Source of the DNA: Verrucomicrobiota bacterium | GTDB taxonomy: Bacteria > Verrucomicrobiota > Verrucomicrobiia > Chthoniobacterales > JAFAMB01 | Direction: 5' to 3' | Assembly (NCBI GenBank): GCA_019247695.1 | Contig: JAFBAP010000112.1 | Span: 34,714 to 98,713, forward strand | DNA: 64,000 bases | In this document: positions 48,631 to 57,342 of the stretch, one piece after another | Position numbering within the stretch: position 1 is the first letter of the stretch | Layout: every line of letters starts with the position of its first letter | Position numbers and translations under genes: made by a program | The notes under the pieces: generated by a model | The model's database searches: none | What the model was told of the DNA's origin: nothing | What the model saw: the letters and a program-made list of their open reading frames with translations, nothing else

Positions 48631-50664
48631 TCAGAGCCGGACGGATCCGCCCTCGCGGAAAAAGACCGGCAAATGTTCGATCGGGGCAGGTTCATTGACT
48701 ACTTGGCCGCCGTCAAGAACTGCTCCAGTCCCATGGCTGACCCACCGGGCTCCCGCAGGCAGGTAAACGTCACGGGCCCGTTGCCCCTCAAACAAGATGG
48801 GCGCAACCAGCACGTCCGGCCCAAACATGTAGGCATCCTCCACCGCCCAGGCTTGGCCGTCTTGTGGGAAGTCGAAGAATAGCGGCCGCATGATCGGAGC
48901 CCCCCTTCGATGGGCCTCGGCCATTAAGCCGCGGAGGTACGGGCGCAGGCGTTCACGGAGGCGCAAGTAGTTTTCCAAAATGCCGTAGGCTTCCTGGCCG
49001 AAGCTCCAGAGCTCGTTCGGCGCGCCGCTGGCGCATTGGCCGCCGCCACTCACCGACAGCGGTTTGTTGTGGGGCTCTCGATCCCCGTGCATGCGCAGCA
49101 CGGGCGAAAAGGTGGCGAATTGAAACCACCGGATCAGGCATTCTCGAAACGAGGGGTCGGTGTTCACCCCGCCATGGAACCCCCCGATGTCGGTCGTCCA
49201 CCAAGGGATCCCCGCCAGCCCCATGTTTAAGCCCGCAGCAAGCTGAATGCGCAACGATTCAAAGCTCGAATCGATATCGCCCGACCAAACGAGCGCGCCG
49301 TAGCGCTGGCTGCCCGCCCAGGCGCACCGGACAAGGTTGACGATGTGCTCCTGCTTCTCAGCAACCATGCCTTCATAAAAACCCTGCGCGTACTTCAGCG
49401 GGTAGATGTTGCCCGCTTGGAGCGTTGACCCGAGGTGATAACGGTAATTGTCAAAGTCATACACGGCGTATTCAGGTTCCGCCTCATCCAGCCAGAAAAT
49501 CCTGACGCCCTTGTCATAATAGTTTTGCTTGATGAGCTTCCAGACGTGCTCTCGCGCCTTCGGGTTGGTGGCGTCGAAGAACACCGTGTCACCGAGAAAC
49601 TCCATGGTGGTCGCGACCCCGCGTTCAGCCCTCACCAGCAACCCTTTGGCGTGCATTTCCGCAAACTGTGAGCAGTTGCGGTCGATGGTCGGCCAGACCG
49701 ACACCATCAGCTTGATGCCCCAAGCCTCGAGTTGCGCCACCATCGCGGCCGGGTCCGGCCAGTAGGCGGGGTCAAATTGGTATTCGCCTTGGAGCGGCCA
49801 ATGGAAGAAATCCACGACGATGACGTCGAGGGGCAGGCCACGTTGCTTGTAATCGCGCGCGACGCTGAGCAGTTCGTCTTGGGTCTGGTAGCGCAGCTTG
49901 CTCTGCCACAGCCCCAAGCCGTATTCAGGCATCAGGGGAACCGTCCCGGTCACCTCGGCGTAGTTGGATAAAATTTGGGCGGGCTCATCGCCTGCCGTGA
50001 CCCAATAGTCGATCTGCTTGGCCGATAGGGCCGTCCATTCGGTGCAATTCTTGCCGAAGGTGACTTTGCCAATGGCCGGATTGTTCCAGAGGAAGCCGTA
50101 CCCGAGGCTCGACAAGGCAAAAGGCACCGACGCTTGCGAGTTGCGCTGCGCGAGTTCGAGCACGCAGTTTTTCTGATTCAGGAAGCCATGCTGGTACTGA
50201 CCCATGCCGAAGAGCTTTTCATCGGGCCGGGATTCAAAGCGCACCGTCAAGGCGTAATCGCCGCCCGGGATCGGTTTGAGTTCGCGCGGGTGGATAGAGA
50301 GGGCGCTGTTGAAGTAGGTGACCGCTTCCGGGTCAACTTGCTCGTCGCCTCGCTGCATGTTGCCGAGCCTGATGCGCATAAACTCTTGCAACAGGATCTC
50401 GCCCTTCTGGTTAAGGAACGTGACCTGTCCTCTCGGGTCAATGCGAGCCGTAAGCCGGCCGTGAGTGATCGAGGCGGAACCGTCTGCCGGGAGGAGGATC
50501 TCCGCAGGCTCCGAACGTCCTCCGGGGAGCAGGGCCCAGTCTTCGCCTTCGAAGCTTGCCCGCATGGCGCTTCGGACCCGCAGGCTGTCCTTGCCCCAGG
50601 GTTCGATGACGAGCGTCTCGCCGGCATATTCGCGAATGAGGGAGTGATTCTGTTGATGGAACAT
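48631..50664 (-). CDS. GH31 alpha-glucosidase/alpha-xylosidase (YicI-like)
   Basis: 677 residues, cytoplasmic (no signal peptide). The N-terminal beta domain has KLFGMGQYQHGFLNQKN, and the barrel carries the nucleophile Asp393 in FWLDEAEPEY and the acid/base Asp463 in VWSGDIDSSF. ADDitional GH31 elements are PWWTTDIGGFHGG and RMHGDREPHN. YicI-type enzymes release xylose from alpha-xylosides such as isoprimeverose; alpha-glucosidase activity is also possible. It stands alone, with the GH35 enzyme elsewhere in the window serving related substrates. Confidence 0.93.
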   Translation of the reverse strand: MFHQQNHSLIREYAGETLVIEPWGKDSLRVRSAMRASFEGEDWALLPGGRSEPAEILLPADGSASITHGRLTARIDPRGQVTFLNQKGEILLQEFMRIRLGNMQRGDEQVDPEAVTYFNSALSIHPRELKPIPGGDYALTVRFESRPDEKLFGMGQYQHGFLNQKNCVLELAQRNSQASVPFALSSLGYGFLWNNPAIGKVTFGKNCTEWTALSAKQIDYWVTAGDEPAQILSNYAEVTGTVPLMPEYGLGLWQSKLRYQTQDELLSVARDYKQRGLPLDVIVVDFFHWPLQGEYQFDPAYWPDPAAMVAQLEAWGIKLMVSVWPTIDRNCSQFAEMHAKGLLVRAERGVATTMEFLGDTVFFDATNPKAREHVWKLIKQNYYDKGVRIFWLDEAEPEYAVYDFDNYRYHLGSTLQAGNIYPLKYAQGFYEGMVAEKQEHIVNLVRCAWAGSQRYGALVWSGDIDSSFESLRIQLAAGLNMGLAGIPWWTTDIGGFHGGVNTDPSFRECLIRWFQFATFSPVLRMHGDREPHNKPLSVSGGGQCASGAPNELWSFGQEAYGILENYLRLRERLRPYLRGLMAEAHRRGAPIMRPLFFDFPQDGQAWAVEDAYMFGPDVLVAPILFEGQRARDVYLPAGARWVSHGTGAVLDGGQVVNEPAPIEHLPVFFREGGSVRL

Positions 50665-50741
50665 CGCGTCAGCTCCAAAATAAAGTGCTGGTCTCGCTTT
50701 TCATGTCGTTTCTTGGGGTGGCTTTAACGTCTTCAGAAGCG

Positions 50742-50861
50742 GATGCACCATAAAGTGCGGGGCCGCTCACGCCCGCCGTAAGAGCAATTGCACCAGGTTG
50801 AGCAAGAGCACCAGCAGAACCACGGAAACTGTTGCGACCAGACCAGAAAAAACCGTACCCA
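50742..50861 (-). pseudogene. C-terminal scrap of a membrane permease
   Basis: On the minus strand a short frame ends GTVFSGLVATVSVVLLVLLLNLVQLLLRRA and stop near 50767, like the last helix and basic tail of an ABC permease. Nothing upstream in the frame supports a full gene. Just beyond its stop (50742-50772) the DNA resembles the 31-bp element at 51302. Confidence 0.4.
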
Positions 50862-50946
50862 ACAAGGGCGGAGGCCCCGTGTCCCGGCAAAAGGCCTTGT
50901 GCAGCAATTGATCGGCTCCCGCCCTTGTGTTACCCCAGAGGCGTGG

Positions 50947-51000
50947 GGTTCTGGTGCAAATTCCTTTAAGTGTATGTTTTTGTTGGCCGAGGGGTTTTGC
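50947..51000 (-). repeat. 54-bp dispersed repeat, copy 2 (inverted)
   Basis: Reverse complement matches copies at 42991-43044 and 57110-57163, including the AAAACATACACTT core and TTTGCACCAGAACC end. Confidence 0.8.
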
Positions 51001-51301
51001 AGATCTCCCAGGCTGCTCAACTCTCTTCCGCCCGGTCCGGGGCACGCTCAAGGCTAGCGAGCCGCTGGCGCTGGTGCAGAATCTACCACACCTTGGGGGA
51101 CGTCATATCTGATCGGGCCGGCTCGGCGCCATGGCCTTAATCAGGTTGGGGGGCGGCGGCGGCCGCGCCCGCCCGGGTCGTGCGCGGCCGGAAGGCCCGT
51201 TACGTGCCCCGGCGGGTTGCTTGCGCGTGGGGCAGGCCGGTTTGGGCGCGGGGTTGGTCCCGTTTCGGGGGCGTTTCAGGCTGGGAACAGGAGGGCGTAA
51301 T

Positions 51302-51410
51302 GGGGGAGCATAAAAAGTTGTGGTACGCTCAGGCTACGACCCCTGGGCTTTACACCGGCCGGAAGGACCGGTGTAAGGTCCGGAACGCCTCCTCCAGGGT
51401 GTAGCCTGAG
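51302..51410. repeat. Structured palindromic element next to a 31-bp repeat
   Basis: Bases 51302-51332 match 55986-56017 (GGGAGCA..AAAG..GTGGTACGCT). Next to it, CTCAGGCTAC (51328-51337) pairs with GTAGCCTGAG (51401-51410), CCCTGG (51341-51346) with CCAGGG (51394-51399), and inside them TTACACCGG (51350-51358) with CCGGTGTAA (51368-51376). Together they would fold as a branched hairpin of about 83 bases. The rest of 50665-51674 shows no gene. Confidence 0.6.
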
Positions 51411-51674
51411 GGCATGAACGCGTACCGTGAAAAACCAGGGGCAATGGGCAGCCAACGATCGTCGGCGTTCTTGCTCGGTTCCCTCACGCCTGCTTGCTTC
51501 GCGAAGGTAAGCCTCCCTTAAAGCACAGCGGGTGGCGCCGGTTTGCCCATCTCGCGCGCGAAGGGCAGTTGCGCTTAAACCAAAGGACGGCGGAGCAAAA
51601 ACGCTTCCGTAAGTGGATTCAGCGCGGTTCTTCCAGATAGAAGGCGTGCTCTCCTGCGGTGCCGACAATCAACA

Positions 51675-53003
51675 TCAGCCCCGGTAAGCCGGCTTTTGAG
51701 CCATTTCCGTGCTGATCTCTCCCAGCGCGTGACGGTCCTTGTCACTTTGGCCTACGCTGCAGCCCTCCGGATGCGAATGCCATTCGCCGACGTAATCAAG
51801 GTTCAGTAGCGTGCGCTCCCGAATGCCATCAACCGTGCGGGCAAGGCCACGACAGCCGCGTTTGTAAGAGGTGGGCCATTGTTCGCTGTCCGGTGGTGAG
51901 GGCAGCATGTCCACCACGTAAAGAATCCGGCGCTGCATGTCGTAGGAGCCCAGCAGCACGCCGCCGGTTTCATTAGGCAGCTGCAGCTGCCGGGAACGGC
52001 TTGCCGCACGCAAGAGGCTCTCGTCTGTGCAGATTACCCATCCGCCGACAGTTTGGGTGATTACCGGTTCTGGTGGGATGTCGATGCGAATGACCTGCAT
52101 CCTCTGATCCAACTTCCAGATGGAAATGGTCGCGTTCAAGGCATCGGCAGATTCACGGAAAGCGTTGGCGCCGTGATGGCTGATCTCAATTTCGATTTTT
52201 CTTGGTCTTGATGCCGATGGGTGCTCCATGGAAACAAGCCACTGCCCGCGCGCGACTTGGCCCAATTTATCTTGGTAATATTTGGCGGCTTGGAAGTGCG
52301 GCGGTTGAGGGGTCTCCGAGAACGGGATCGGGTCGCTTGAGCACACCAAGATCGCCCCCTCGCCACGTTGGCCATAGAGCCAGTCGATGTTCGGCGTCGG
52401 GATCGTCTTTACCTCGCCTTTCTCTTCATAGAGCGAGAAGGCGCTGCAGTGGTGCGGAAGCTTGCAGATGTCCCACCACAGCCGCTCCATACGCTTTTTT
52501 GAGCGCGTGATCCCAATGAGGGCATCGAGTGGATCCCACCGGATGTCCGCCAGCATCAGCGACCGGGTGAGCGTACCGGCGACCGAGAAAGTGGCTTGCA
52601 GCACGAGGCAATTGTCGTTCCGGTTGATGACCACCTCTTCATTTTGACGATGGCCAAAAGGCGAGTGGACGAAAAACTCCATGCCGTCATCGGCCAACGT
52701 CAGCCCGGGCACCAATTGACCGGCATCCGTGATCAGGTGCGCCCGCGACTCTAACGACAGCCCTTCTGCTTTGAACCACTCCCTGAGGTGATCTGGCCGG
52801 GAAAACACCCGAATCCCGGACCCTTGGCGCGACCGGTGGCGGGCCTCTTGCCGCGAAGTTAGGTCTTTCACCTTTGTTACACCGCGGTCGATAAACTCAA
52901 TGACCGGCCACAAATCTTTAACGCCCAGTACGGGTTTTTCCGCTGCCTTCTCACCCTCTTCAGCCTTCTTGGGTTGCTTTCCGCCGTGGTTGCCGTGACG
53001 CAA
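51675..53003 (-). CDS. Protein with C-terminal JAMM/MPN (Mov34-like) domain, N-terminus uncertain
   Basis: Up to 442 residues. The last ~105 form a bacterial JAB/JAMM metallo-isopeptidase domain: LPNETGGVLLGSYD supplies the Glu, and GEWHSHPEGCSVGQSDKD the His-x-His, Ser and Asp zinc ligands. The preceding ~300 residues (RVFSRPDHLREWFKAEGL; VVINRNDNCLVLQATFSVAG) belong to no family I recognise and lack a ThiF-like GxGxxG. JAMM proteins like this sit in ubiquitin-like and CBASS-type defence systems, but no E1, E2 or cyclase is nearby. No ATG is available near the 5' end, and an antisense membrane-protein frame overlaps there, so the true start may be inside. Confidence 0.72.
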   Translation of the reverse strand: MRHGNHGGKQPKKAEEGEKAAEKPVLGVKDLWPVIEFIDRGVTKVKDLTSRQEARHRSRQGSGIRVFSRPDHLREWFKAEGLSLESRAHLITDAGQLVPGLTLADDGMEFFVHSPFGHRQNEEVVINRNDNCLVLQATFSVAGTLTRSLMLADIRWDPLDALIGITRSKKRMERLWWDICKLPHHCSAFSLYEEKGEVKTIPTPNIDWLYGQRGEGAILVCSSDPIPFSETPQPPHFQAAKYYQDKLGQVARGQWLVSMEHPSASRPRKIEIEISHHGANAFRESADALNATISIWKLDQRMQVIRIDIPPEPVITQTVGGWVICTDESLLRAASRSRQLQLPNETGGVLLGSYDMQRRILYVVDMLPSPPDSEQWPTSYKRGCRGLARTVDGIRERTLLNLDYVGEWHSHPEGCSVGQSDKDRHALGEISTEMAQKPAYRG

Positions 53004-53174
53004 TGGCAGGCTTTGCCGGAGAAGCGCTGGTTACTTGCGGCATTACCGCTCTCAGCCGCAGTGGCAGCATGGCTTTCGTATGAGCGTTGCAAAAAGCGCG
53101 GCGAAGACTTCGCAAAGTCCGTATTCGATTTGTTCCTTGCCTCCGATGGCGCTCAGCCGGACACGCGGTTATAG
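52863..53174 (+). pseudogene. 5'-truncated small membrane protein, antisense to the JAMM gene start
   Basis: The frame is open from 52863 and reads NDRPQIFNAQYGFFRCLLTLFSLLGLLSAVVAV, then RWLLAALPLSAAVAAWLSYERCKKRGEDFAKSVFDLFLA and a stop. Two membrane helices and a charged tail look like a real protein, not an antisense shadow. No start codon of its own is visible, so it is probably the end of a cut gene. Confidence 0.4.
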
Positions 53175-53285
53175 GATGGAAACGGGTGTGAAGCCCGAGT
53201 TGGGGACGAGCATTCATGCTGGGCGATTCGACGCAGATTTCGGGTGGACGGATCGGCTAATTGCTCCCGGCGTCACGGTCGTGCA

Positions 53286-53634
53286 TTAAAGGCGCATCGC
53301 GGCTTTAGAGGGCAAGGGGCCACTTGCCAGTTCTTTGCGCAGCATCCAGTCGGCCAGTTGCTGGTCAGCGGCCCCCGTGGCCAGCTTGGCCTTGAGTGCG
53401 TCGGCGTCGAGGCCCGCGAACCCGAAGAACTGCCGGTCCAAGGGGCAGTTATACCGGTAGGGCCCGGCTCGGCCCACCAATTCCGCACGGCACTTGTCGA
53501 CGGCGCGGGCGGCCACGGCCGGGATCGGCCCCAACGGCGCGCAAACGCTGCGGGGTCTTGGACCCGCAGGTCGCGGGCCAAGAGTCGGCCAGCTTGATGG
53601 CCGGTTGGGGCGCAGCGTTGCTCTCAGGAGCCAT
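53286..53634 (-). pseudogene. Frameshifted DUF5069 family gene
   Basis: Three frames together give a DUF5069 protein: MAPESNAAPQPAIKLADSW, then RDLRVQDPAAFARRWG, then ARAVDKCRAELVGRAGPYRYNCPLDRQFFGFAGLDADALKAKL. The last part has the diagnostic DK.RA...G....YNCPLD..FF.F.G. DUF5069 is frequent in Verrucomicrobia and Planctomycetes, which supports the host assignment. Two frameshifts make it nonfunctional unless there are sequencing errors. Confidence 0.75.
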
Positions 53635-53998
53635 TTCGGTTAAGGAACCAAGGCCCACGCTCGGGCGCAAGGGTGCAAACGCGTTGAATCTCCATTGGCA
53701 TAGCGGCGTCGTGGGCGGGGTTAGGGTGGGGGCGATGGCGGCAGGTGAAGCCCCAGCGGAGGGACAATCTCGGGAGCTGCCGTGGGTGCGTTCGGCACGG
53801 CGTAGGCCTCCTTGGGAAAGTTTGGGTCGGGGACGGCTCAGGCCAAGATGAGGTTTACCCGGGCGTGCGATCCCAGTCGGCCGGGGCGCAAATCTTTGGA
53901 TCTGTGGCTACAGAAAGCCGTGAAGGCGCAAAATCGTAAGCACGGAGGCCCGTAAATACAGAACGCAGCGGTGGGGGCGACGACTTGTGGGGTCAGCC
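53635..53998. other. Intergenic stretch, nothing recognised
   Basis: GC-rich, with no family-like frame on either strand. Possible promoter for neither neighbour was recognised. Confidence 0.3.
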
Positions 53999-54310
53999 TT
54001 AAGGACGCGTATCCCCAGTGGCCCCTTGCAGGAGGGTGGCCAGGGCCGAGGGTGAGCAACCCACCCGGGCCGCAATGGCGGCCACGTCTTCGGCCCGGTG
54101 GTCCGCGCGGGGGCGCAGGCAGAGCGCCAACCGGGGCAACCGGTCGGGCGGCAGCCCGAGGTACGCAGCTAACTGCGGGCCGCTCCAGCCTTGTTGCTCC
54201 TGAAAACGCGCGAGCGGCCATGCCATGAACGGCGGGCGGGTGCGGGCGCGCCGAGCGGCTCGAAACATCAGATCGGCCCCGATTTCGGTCTCCCTGTCAC
54301 GCGTCGTCAT
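53999..54310 (-). CDS. Small HTH-like hypothetical protein
   Basis: About 103 residues from an ATG (MTTRDRETEIGADL); the longer frame upstream is Arg/Pro-rich and not preferred. The segment QEQQGWSGPQLAAYLGLPPDRLPRLALCLRPR has the spacing of a Cro/XRE helix-turn-helix, and AEDVAAIAARVGCSPSALATLL resembles a second helical pair. It may be a small regulator. It follows the MOSC gene by 60 bases on the same strand. Confidence 0.55.
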   Translation of the reverse strand: MTTRDRETEIGADLMFRAARRARTRPPFMAWPLARFQEQQGWSGPQLAAYLGLPPDRLPRLALCLRPRADHRAEDVAAIAARVGCSPSALATLLQGATGDTRP

Positions 54311-54369
54311 CCTGTAAAGGATTCCCCGCCGCCGGCGGAAGTTCGATAAGGCCGGGACAGCGGTGACCT

Positions 54370-54864
54370 CTAAGGCAGCCGCGGAAAAGGGCGCAACGCG
54401 CCTCCCGACAGCACCCGGATGGGATCGCCTTCGTGCAGGATGCCCCCTTGGATGATCCGCGCGCAGAGGCCGGCCCCTTCGCCCAGGGCGCGCGTCATGC
54501 GCGGCTGGGTCAGGCGTTCCAGGTAAGCGCACGGCGGGCGGGGCCGCTCATACTCAAGCACGGCTTCCCCGAAGGAAAAGCGGCGACCGCGCAGTTCGGC
54601 ATGGGCAATGCCGCGCGTGACCAAGTTGCGCCGATGCTCGCCCTGGCTCACCTGAACCCCGAAGCCGGCCTCCATCCGCTCCAGCGCTTCGGCTTCAATG
54701 AGGGTCACTTGGCAGGCGTTATGCCCCGAGTAGTAGCCGGTGCCGAGCAGGTAACGATCCCCAGCCAGACCGCGTCCGGCAAGGGCTTCCACCTCGTGGA
54801 CGCGTTGCATCCCGGCACCTGCATGCGCAGTGATGAAGATGGCTTCAAGAAAGGCGTCGCTCAT
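54370..54864 (-). CDS. MOSC-domain protein
   Basis: 164 residues, typical of a stand-alone MOSC domain. Elements: AIFITAHAGAGMQRVHEVEALAGRGLAGDRYLLG, VTLIEAEALE, and RRNLVTRGIAHAELRGRRFSFGEAVLEYERPRPPCAYLERLT with the conserved Cys. The ending GGILHEGDPIRVL is standard. MOSC proteins transfer sulfur or process molybdenum cofactor-bound substrates; with the Mo-fold protein at 24 kb unconnected, the role here is unknown. Confidence 0.88.
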   Translation of the reverse strand: MSDAFLEAIFITAHAGAGMQRVHEVEALAGRGLAGDRYLLGTGYYSGHNACQVTLIEAEALERMEAGFGVQVSQGEHRRNLVTRGIAHAELRGRRFSFGEAVLEYERPRPPCAYLERLTQPRMTRALGEGAGLCARIIQGGILHEGDPIRVLSGGALRPFPRLP

Positions 54865-55101
54865 GTTGCCGTACGGGGGTTTACCACCTCAAGAGTCAAT
54901 TGCATTTATTGGGACGTGCATTGCAAATGCCGCATCACCTCTGAAAACGCGGTTCGGGAAGTTGCCCGAACGGCATGTGCCGAGCTTGCCTTTTCAAGGT
55001 TCGTCTCAATAATTGAATACGACAGCGGCAGGAAAGCATGCCGTCTCACCCCCTCCGGCTTCCCCATCCTACGGAGAGCCCAGTTCACCCCTGGAACATT
55101 T

Positions 55102-55962
55102 ATGCCTGAGCAGCCCACCTTCCTGAGCCTGATCACTGGATCATTCGCCACGCCGGCGGCTCAAAACCCGACCGTAGCGATGATTGAGGCTGCCTATGAA
55201 CACCACCGCATCAACGCGCGTTACATCAATTGTGACGTGGCCCCGGAGGCGCTCGGCGATGCCGTGCGCGGTGCCCGCGCGATGGGTTGGATCGGCTTTA
55301 ATTGTTCCATGCCGTACAAGGTTTCTATACGCCAGTATCTGGATGGTCTGGGCGGTTCAGCTGCCGTCATCGGCGCAGTCAATTGCGTCGTGCGGCGCGG
55401 CGGTGCCTACATCGGTGAGAATACCGACGGACAAGGGTTTCTCACGGCCCTGCGGACAATGGCCGACCCTGCGGGAAAAGCGTTGTTGGTGTTCGGTGCA
55501 GGTGGCGCCGCGCGCGCCATCGCGGTGGAAGCCGCACTGGCCGGGGCGGCTTCGATCACGGTGGTGAACCGTGATCCGGTGCGCGGGTCGGAATTGGTCA
55601 CCCTTCTCAATGAGAAGACGCCGGCTAAGGCGGAATTTGTGGCGTGGGGGAATCGGGCGTACTGCATCCCAGAGGCAAGCGATATCGTCGTGAATGCAAC
55701 CTCGATCGGAATGTTCCCTGAGGTGAAAGGTCGACTTAATCTCGATCTGGACAGTCTGCGTCCTGGTCTGGTCGTTGCCGATGTCATCCCCAATCCACCG
55801 CGGACCCAGCTCATCCAGGATGCGGTAGCGCGCGGCTGTAAGGTTCTCGACGGGCTTGGCATGCTCGTCAGCCAGGGGGTAATCAGCATTCGGTACTGGA
55901 CTGGAATCGATCCTGAGCCCACAGTTATGCGCAAGACGCTCGAGGACATCTTCGGCGTTTAA
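55102..55962 (+). CDS. Shikimate/quinate dehydrogenase family protein
   Basis: About 286 residues from an ATG; the frame is open 223 codons upstream antisense to the MOSC gene and that part is not coding. Catalytic Lys in [11 protein letters not shown] and Asp in GENTDGQGF are present, as are AVNCVVRR, the Rossmann [39 protein letters not shown] and DVIPNPPRT. It is nearer to classical AroE than the 24.6 kb homologue. It reduces 3-dehydroshikimate or a related hydroxyacid with NAD(P)H. A second genuine aroE is likely elsewhere in the genome. Confidence 0.85.
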   Translation: MPEQPTFLSLITGSFATPAAQNPTVAMIEAAYEHHRINARYINCDVAPEALGDAVRGARAMGWIGFNCSMPYKVSIRQYLDGLGGSAAVIGAVNCVVRRGGAYIGENTDGQGFLTALRTMADPAGKALLVFGAGGAARAIAVEAALAGAASITVVNRDPVRGSELVTLLNEKTPAKAEFVAWGNRAYCIPEASDIVVNATSIGMFPEVKGRLNLDLDSLRPGLVVADVIPNPPRTQLIQDAVARGCKVLDGLGMLVSQGVISIRYWTGIDPEPTVMRKTLEDIFGV

Positions 55963-55985
55963 ACTGGGATGCTCAACCTAAGTAG

Positions 55986-56017
55986 TTGGGAGCACATAAA
56001 GTGGTGGTACGCTTGAG
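55986..56017. repeat. 31-bp repeat related to 51302-51332
   Basis: Reads TGGGAGCACATAAAGTGGTGG and continues TACGCTTGAGG; about 80% identical to the element at 51302. It lies directly upstream of the TniB remnant and may be a transposon-linked sequence. Confidence 0.5.
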
Positions 56018-56034
56018 GGGGGATTGCTGGGCGA

Positions 56035-56487
56035 GACCGGGAATTGGAAGTGCGCATGTTGGTGATCGACGAGATCCATTCGATGCTGGCGGGCACCTTC
56101 CGCGAGCAGCGCATCTTTCTAAAGTCGCTGTGATTTCTGGCCAACGACTTACACATTCCGCTGGTCTGTTTGGGCACGCAGGAAGCCAAGCAGACGTTAA
56201 TGACCGATCAGCAGTTAGCCGACCGGTTCGATGCCTTCGAGATCCCCGTCTGGGCCGATGATGCCGCGTTCGGCCAATTGCTCACCAACTACGCTTCCAT
56301 GTTGCCCATGCGCGAAGCGTTCGAACTGTGCGCGCCCAAACTGCAAAAGCGGCTCTTGAGTTTGACGGAAGGCGTCACCGTCCGGCTGTGCCGATTGGTG
56401 GAAAGCGCGGCGGTCCAGGCCATCGAGTCTGGGCGCGAGCGCATCGAAATCGATCTGCTGAATGAAGCGTTGCTCCCCACAGCCTAG
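56035..56487 (+). pseudogene. TniB-like AAA ATPase remnant (Tn5053/Tn7-type transposon)
   Basis: The C-terminal two thirds of TniB are visible: MLVIDEIHSMLAGTFREQRIFLKSL (Walker B region), an in-frame TGA at 56131-56133 (normally Arg), FLANDLHIPLVCLGTQEAKQTLMTDQQLADRFDAFEIPVW and RLLSLTEGVTVRLCRLVESAAVQAIESG. The Walker A half and TniA are missing. TniB loads the transposase in Tn5053/Tn402 elements. Confidence 0.85.
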
Positions 56488-56550
56488 TTTCGATCTCCGA
56501 TCGGCACGCGCGGCGTCCGGCGGCCTGAGGGAAGCGATGGAGCCCTTTGT

Positions 56551-57050
56551 TTCTATGCCGGCCCACCTGCCAGTGACCCCGCGGCCGCTGGCGGGTGAGC
56601 TGCTGTCGTCCTGGGGCGGCTGGCGGCATTCGTGCGCTTGGTGGGCGAGTTAATTGAAATGTTGGGCTGGCCGGATGCCCGCGGGGGTTTCTCGCTGCTG
56701 GAGCACCTGCAACGGGGCGCCTGCCGTGCGTCCGAGCCAGTCGGGCGGCCGTTGCCGGCCGGGATGCGAGCCCTTTGGGGGCCTGGGCCGCCAAGAGCGC
56801 TTCGAGTTGCTGGCCGGCGTCGCGGAACCGCTCGGGAGCGGCCTCGGCGAAGACCGGCCGCCGGGTAAGCCGGCCCCCTTCGGTTGCCTCTACGGGCCGC
56901 TGTCGGCCGAAAGGCGGGGGGCGTTCTTACAGCGGCTGCCGAAGCTGGCCTCCAGCGGGTGCGCCCGGGCGCTGGCCGCGGTGGCTTGCTTTCAAAGCGC
57001 GCCCCGCACGCGCGGCTCGCATGGATGCACCCAAAAAAAGGGGGTTAGCC
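56551..57050 (+). pseudogene. TniQ-like remnant
   Basis: Directly after TniB a frame reads MPAHLPVTPRPLAGELLSSW, the standard TniQ opening, followed by frameshifts and a GC-rich stretch with LGRQERFELLAGV and similar scraps. Order TniB-TniQ matches the transposon family. Only the first ~40 residues are convincing. Confidence 0.55.
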
Positions 57051-57109
57051 GGTCACTTGCTGAACGATTTAACTGCAAATGACACCGCGGTGCGGGCCGC
57101 TTGAAATTT

Positions 57110-57163
57110 GCAAAGCCCCTTGCCCGACGAAAACATACACCTAATAAAATTTGCACCAGAACC
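57110..57163 (+). repeat. 54-bp dispersed repeat, copy 3
   Basis: Same unit as 42991-43044 and 50947-51000. Here it follows the TniQ remnant, with the TTGCTGAACGATTTAACTGC motif about 50 bases upstream. Confidence 0.8.
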
Positions 57164-57342
57164 GTCAAGGGGGGCGCTTGAGCCCGCCCCTCCCCGGCGG
57201 CAGGTTCCCCTCACCCGATTCATACGATGATTGCGTCCCCTTTGGTCCCCGCCAAACATCGCAATGCCACCCCGAAACCGCTGAAAAAGCCATCGTCGTC
57301 CGGCTGGCTCAACGTCACCGGGTTTTGGGGTTAGGTCCTTTG

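Noticed and set aside
54433..55101. Upstream extension of the shikimate dehydrogenase frame
   Set aside because: Antisense to the MOSC gene; family homology begins only at the ATG at 55102.
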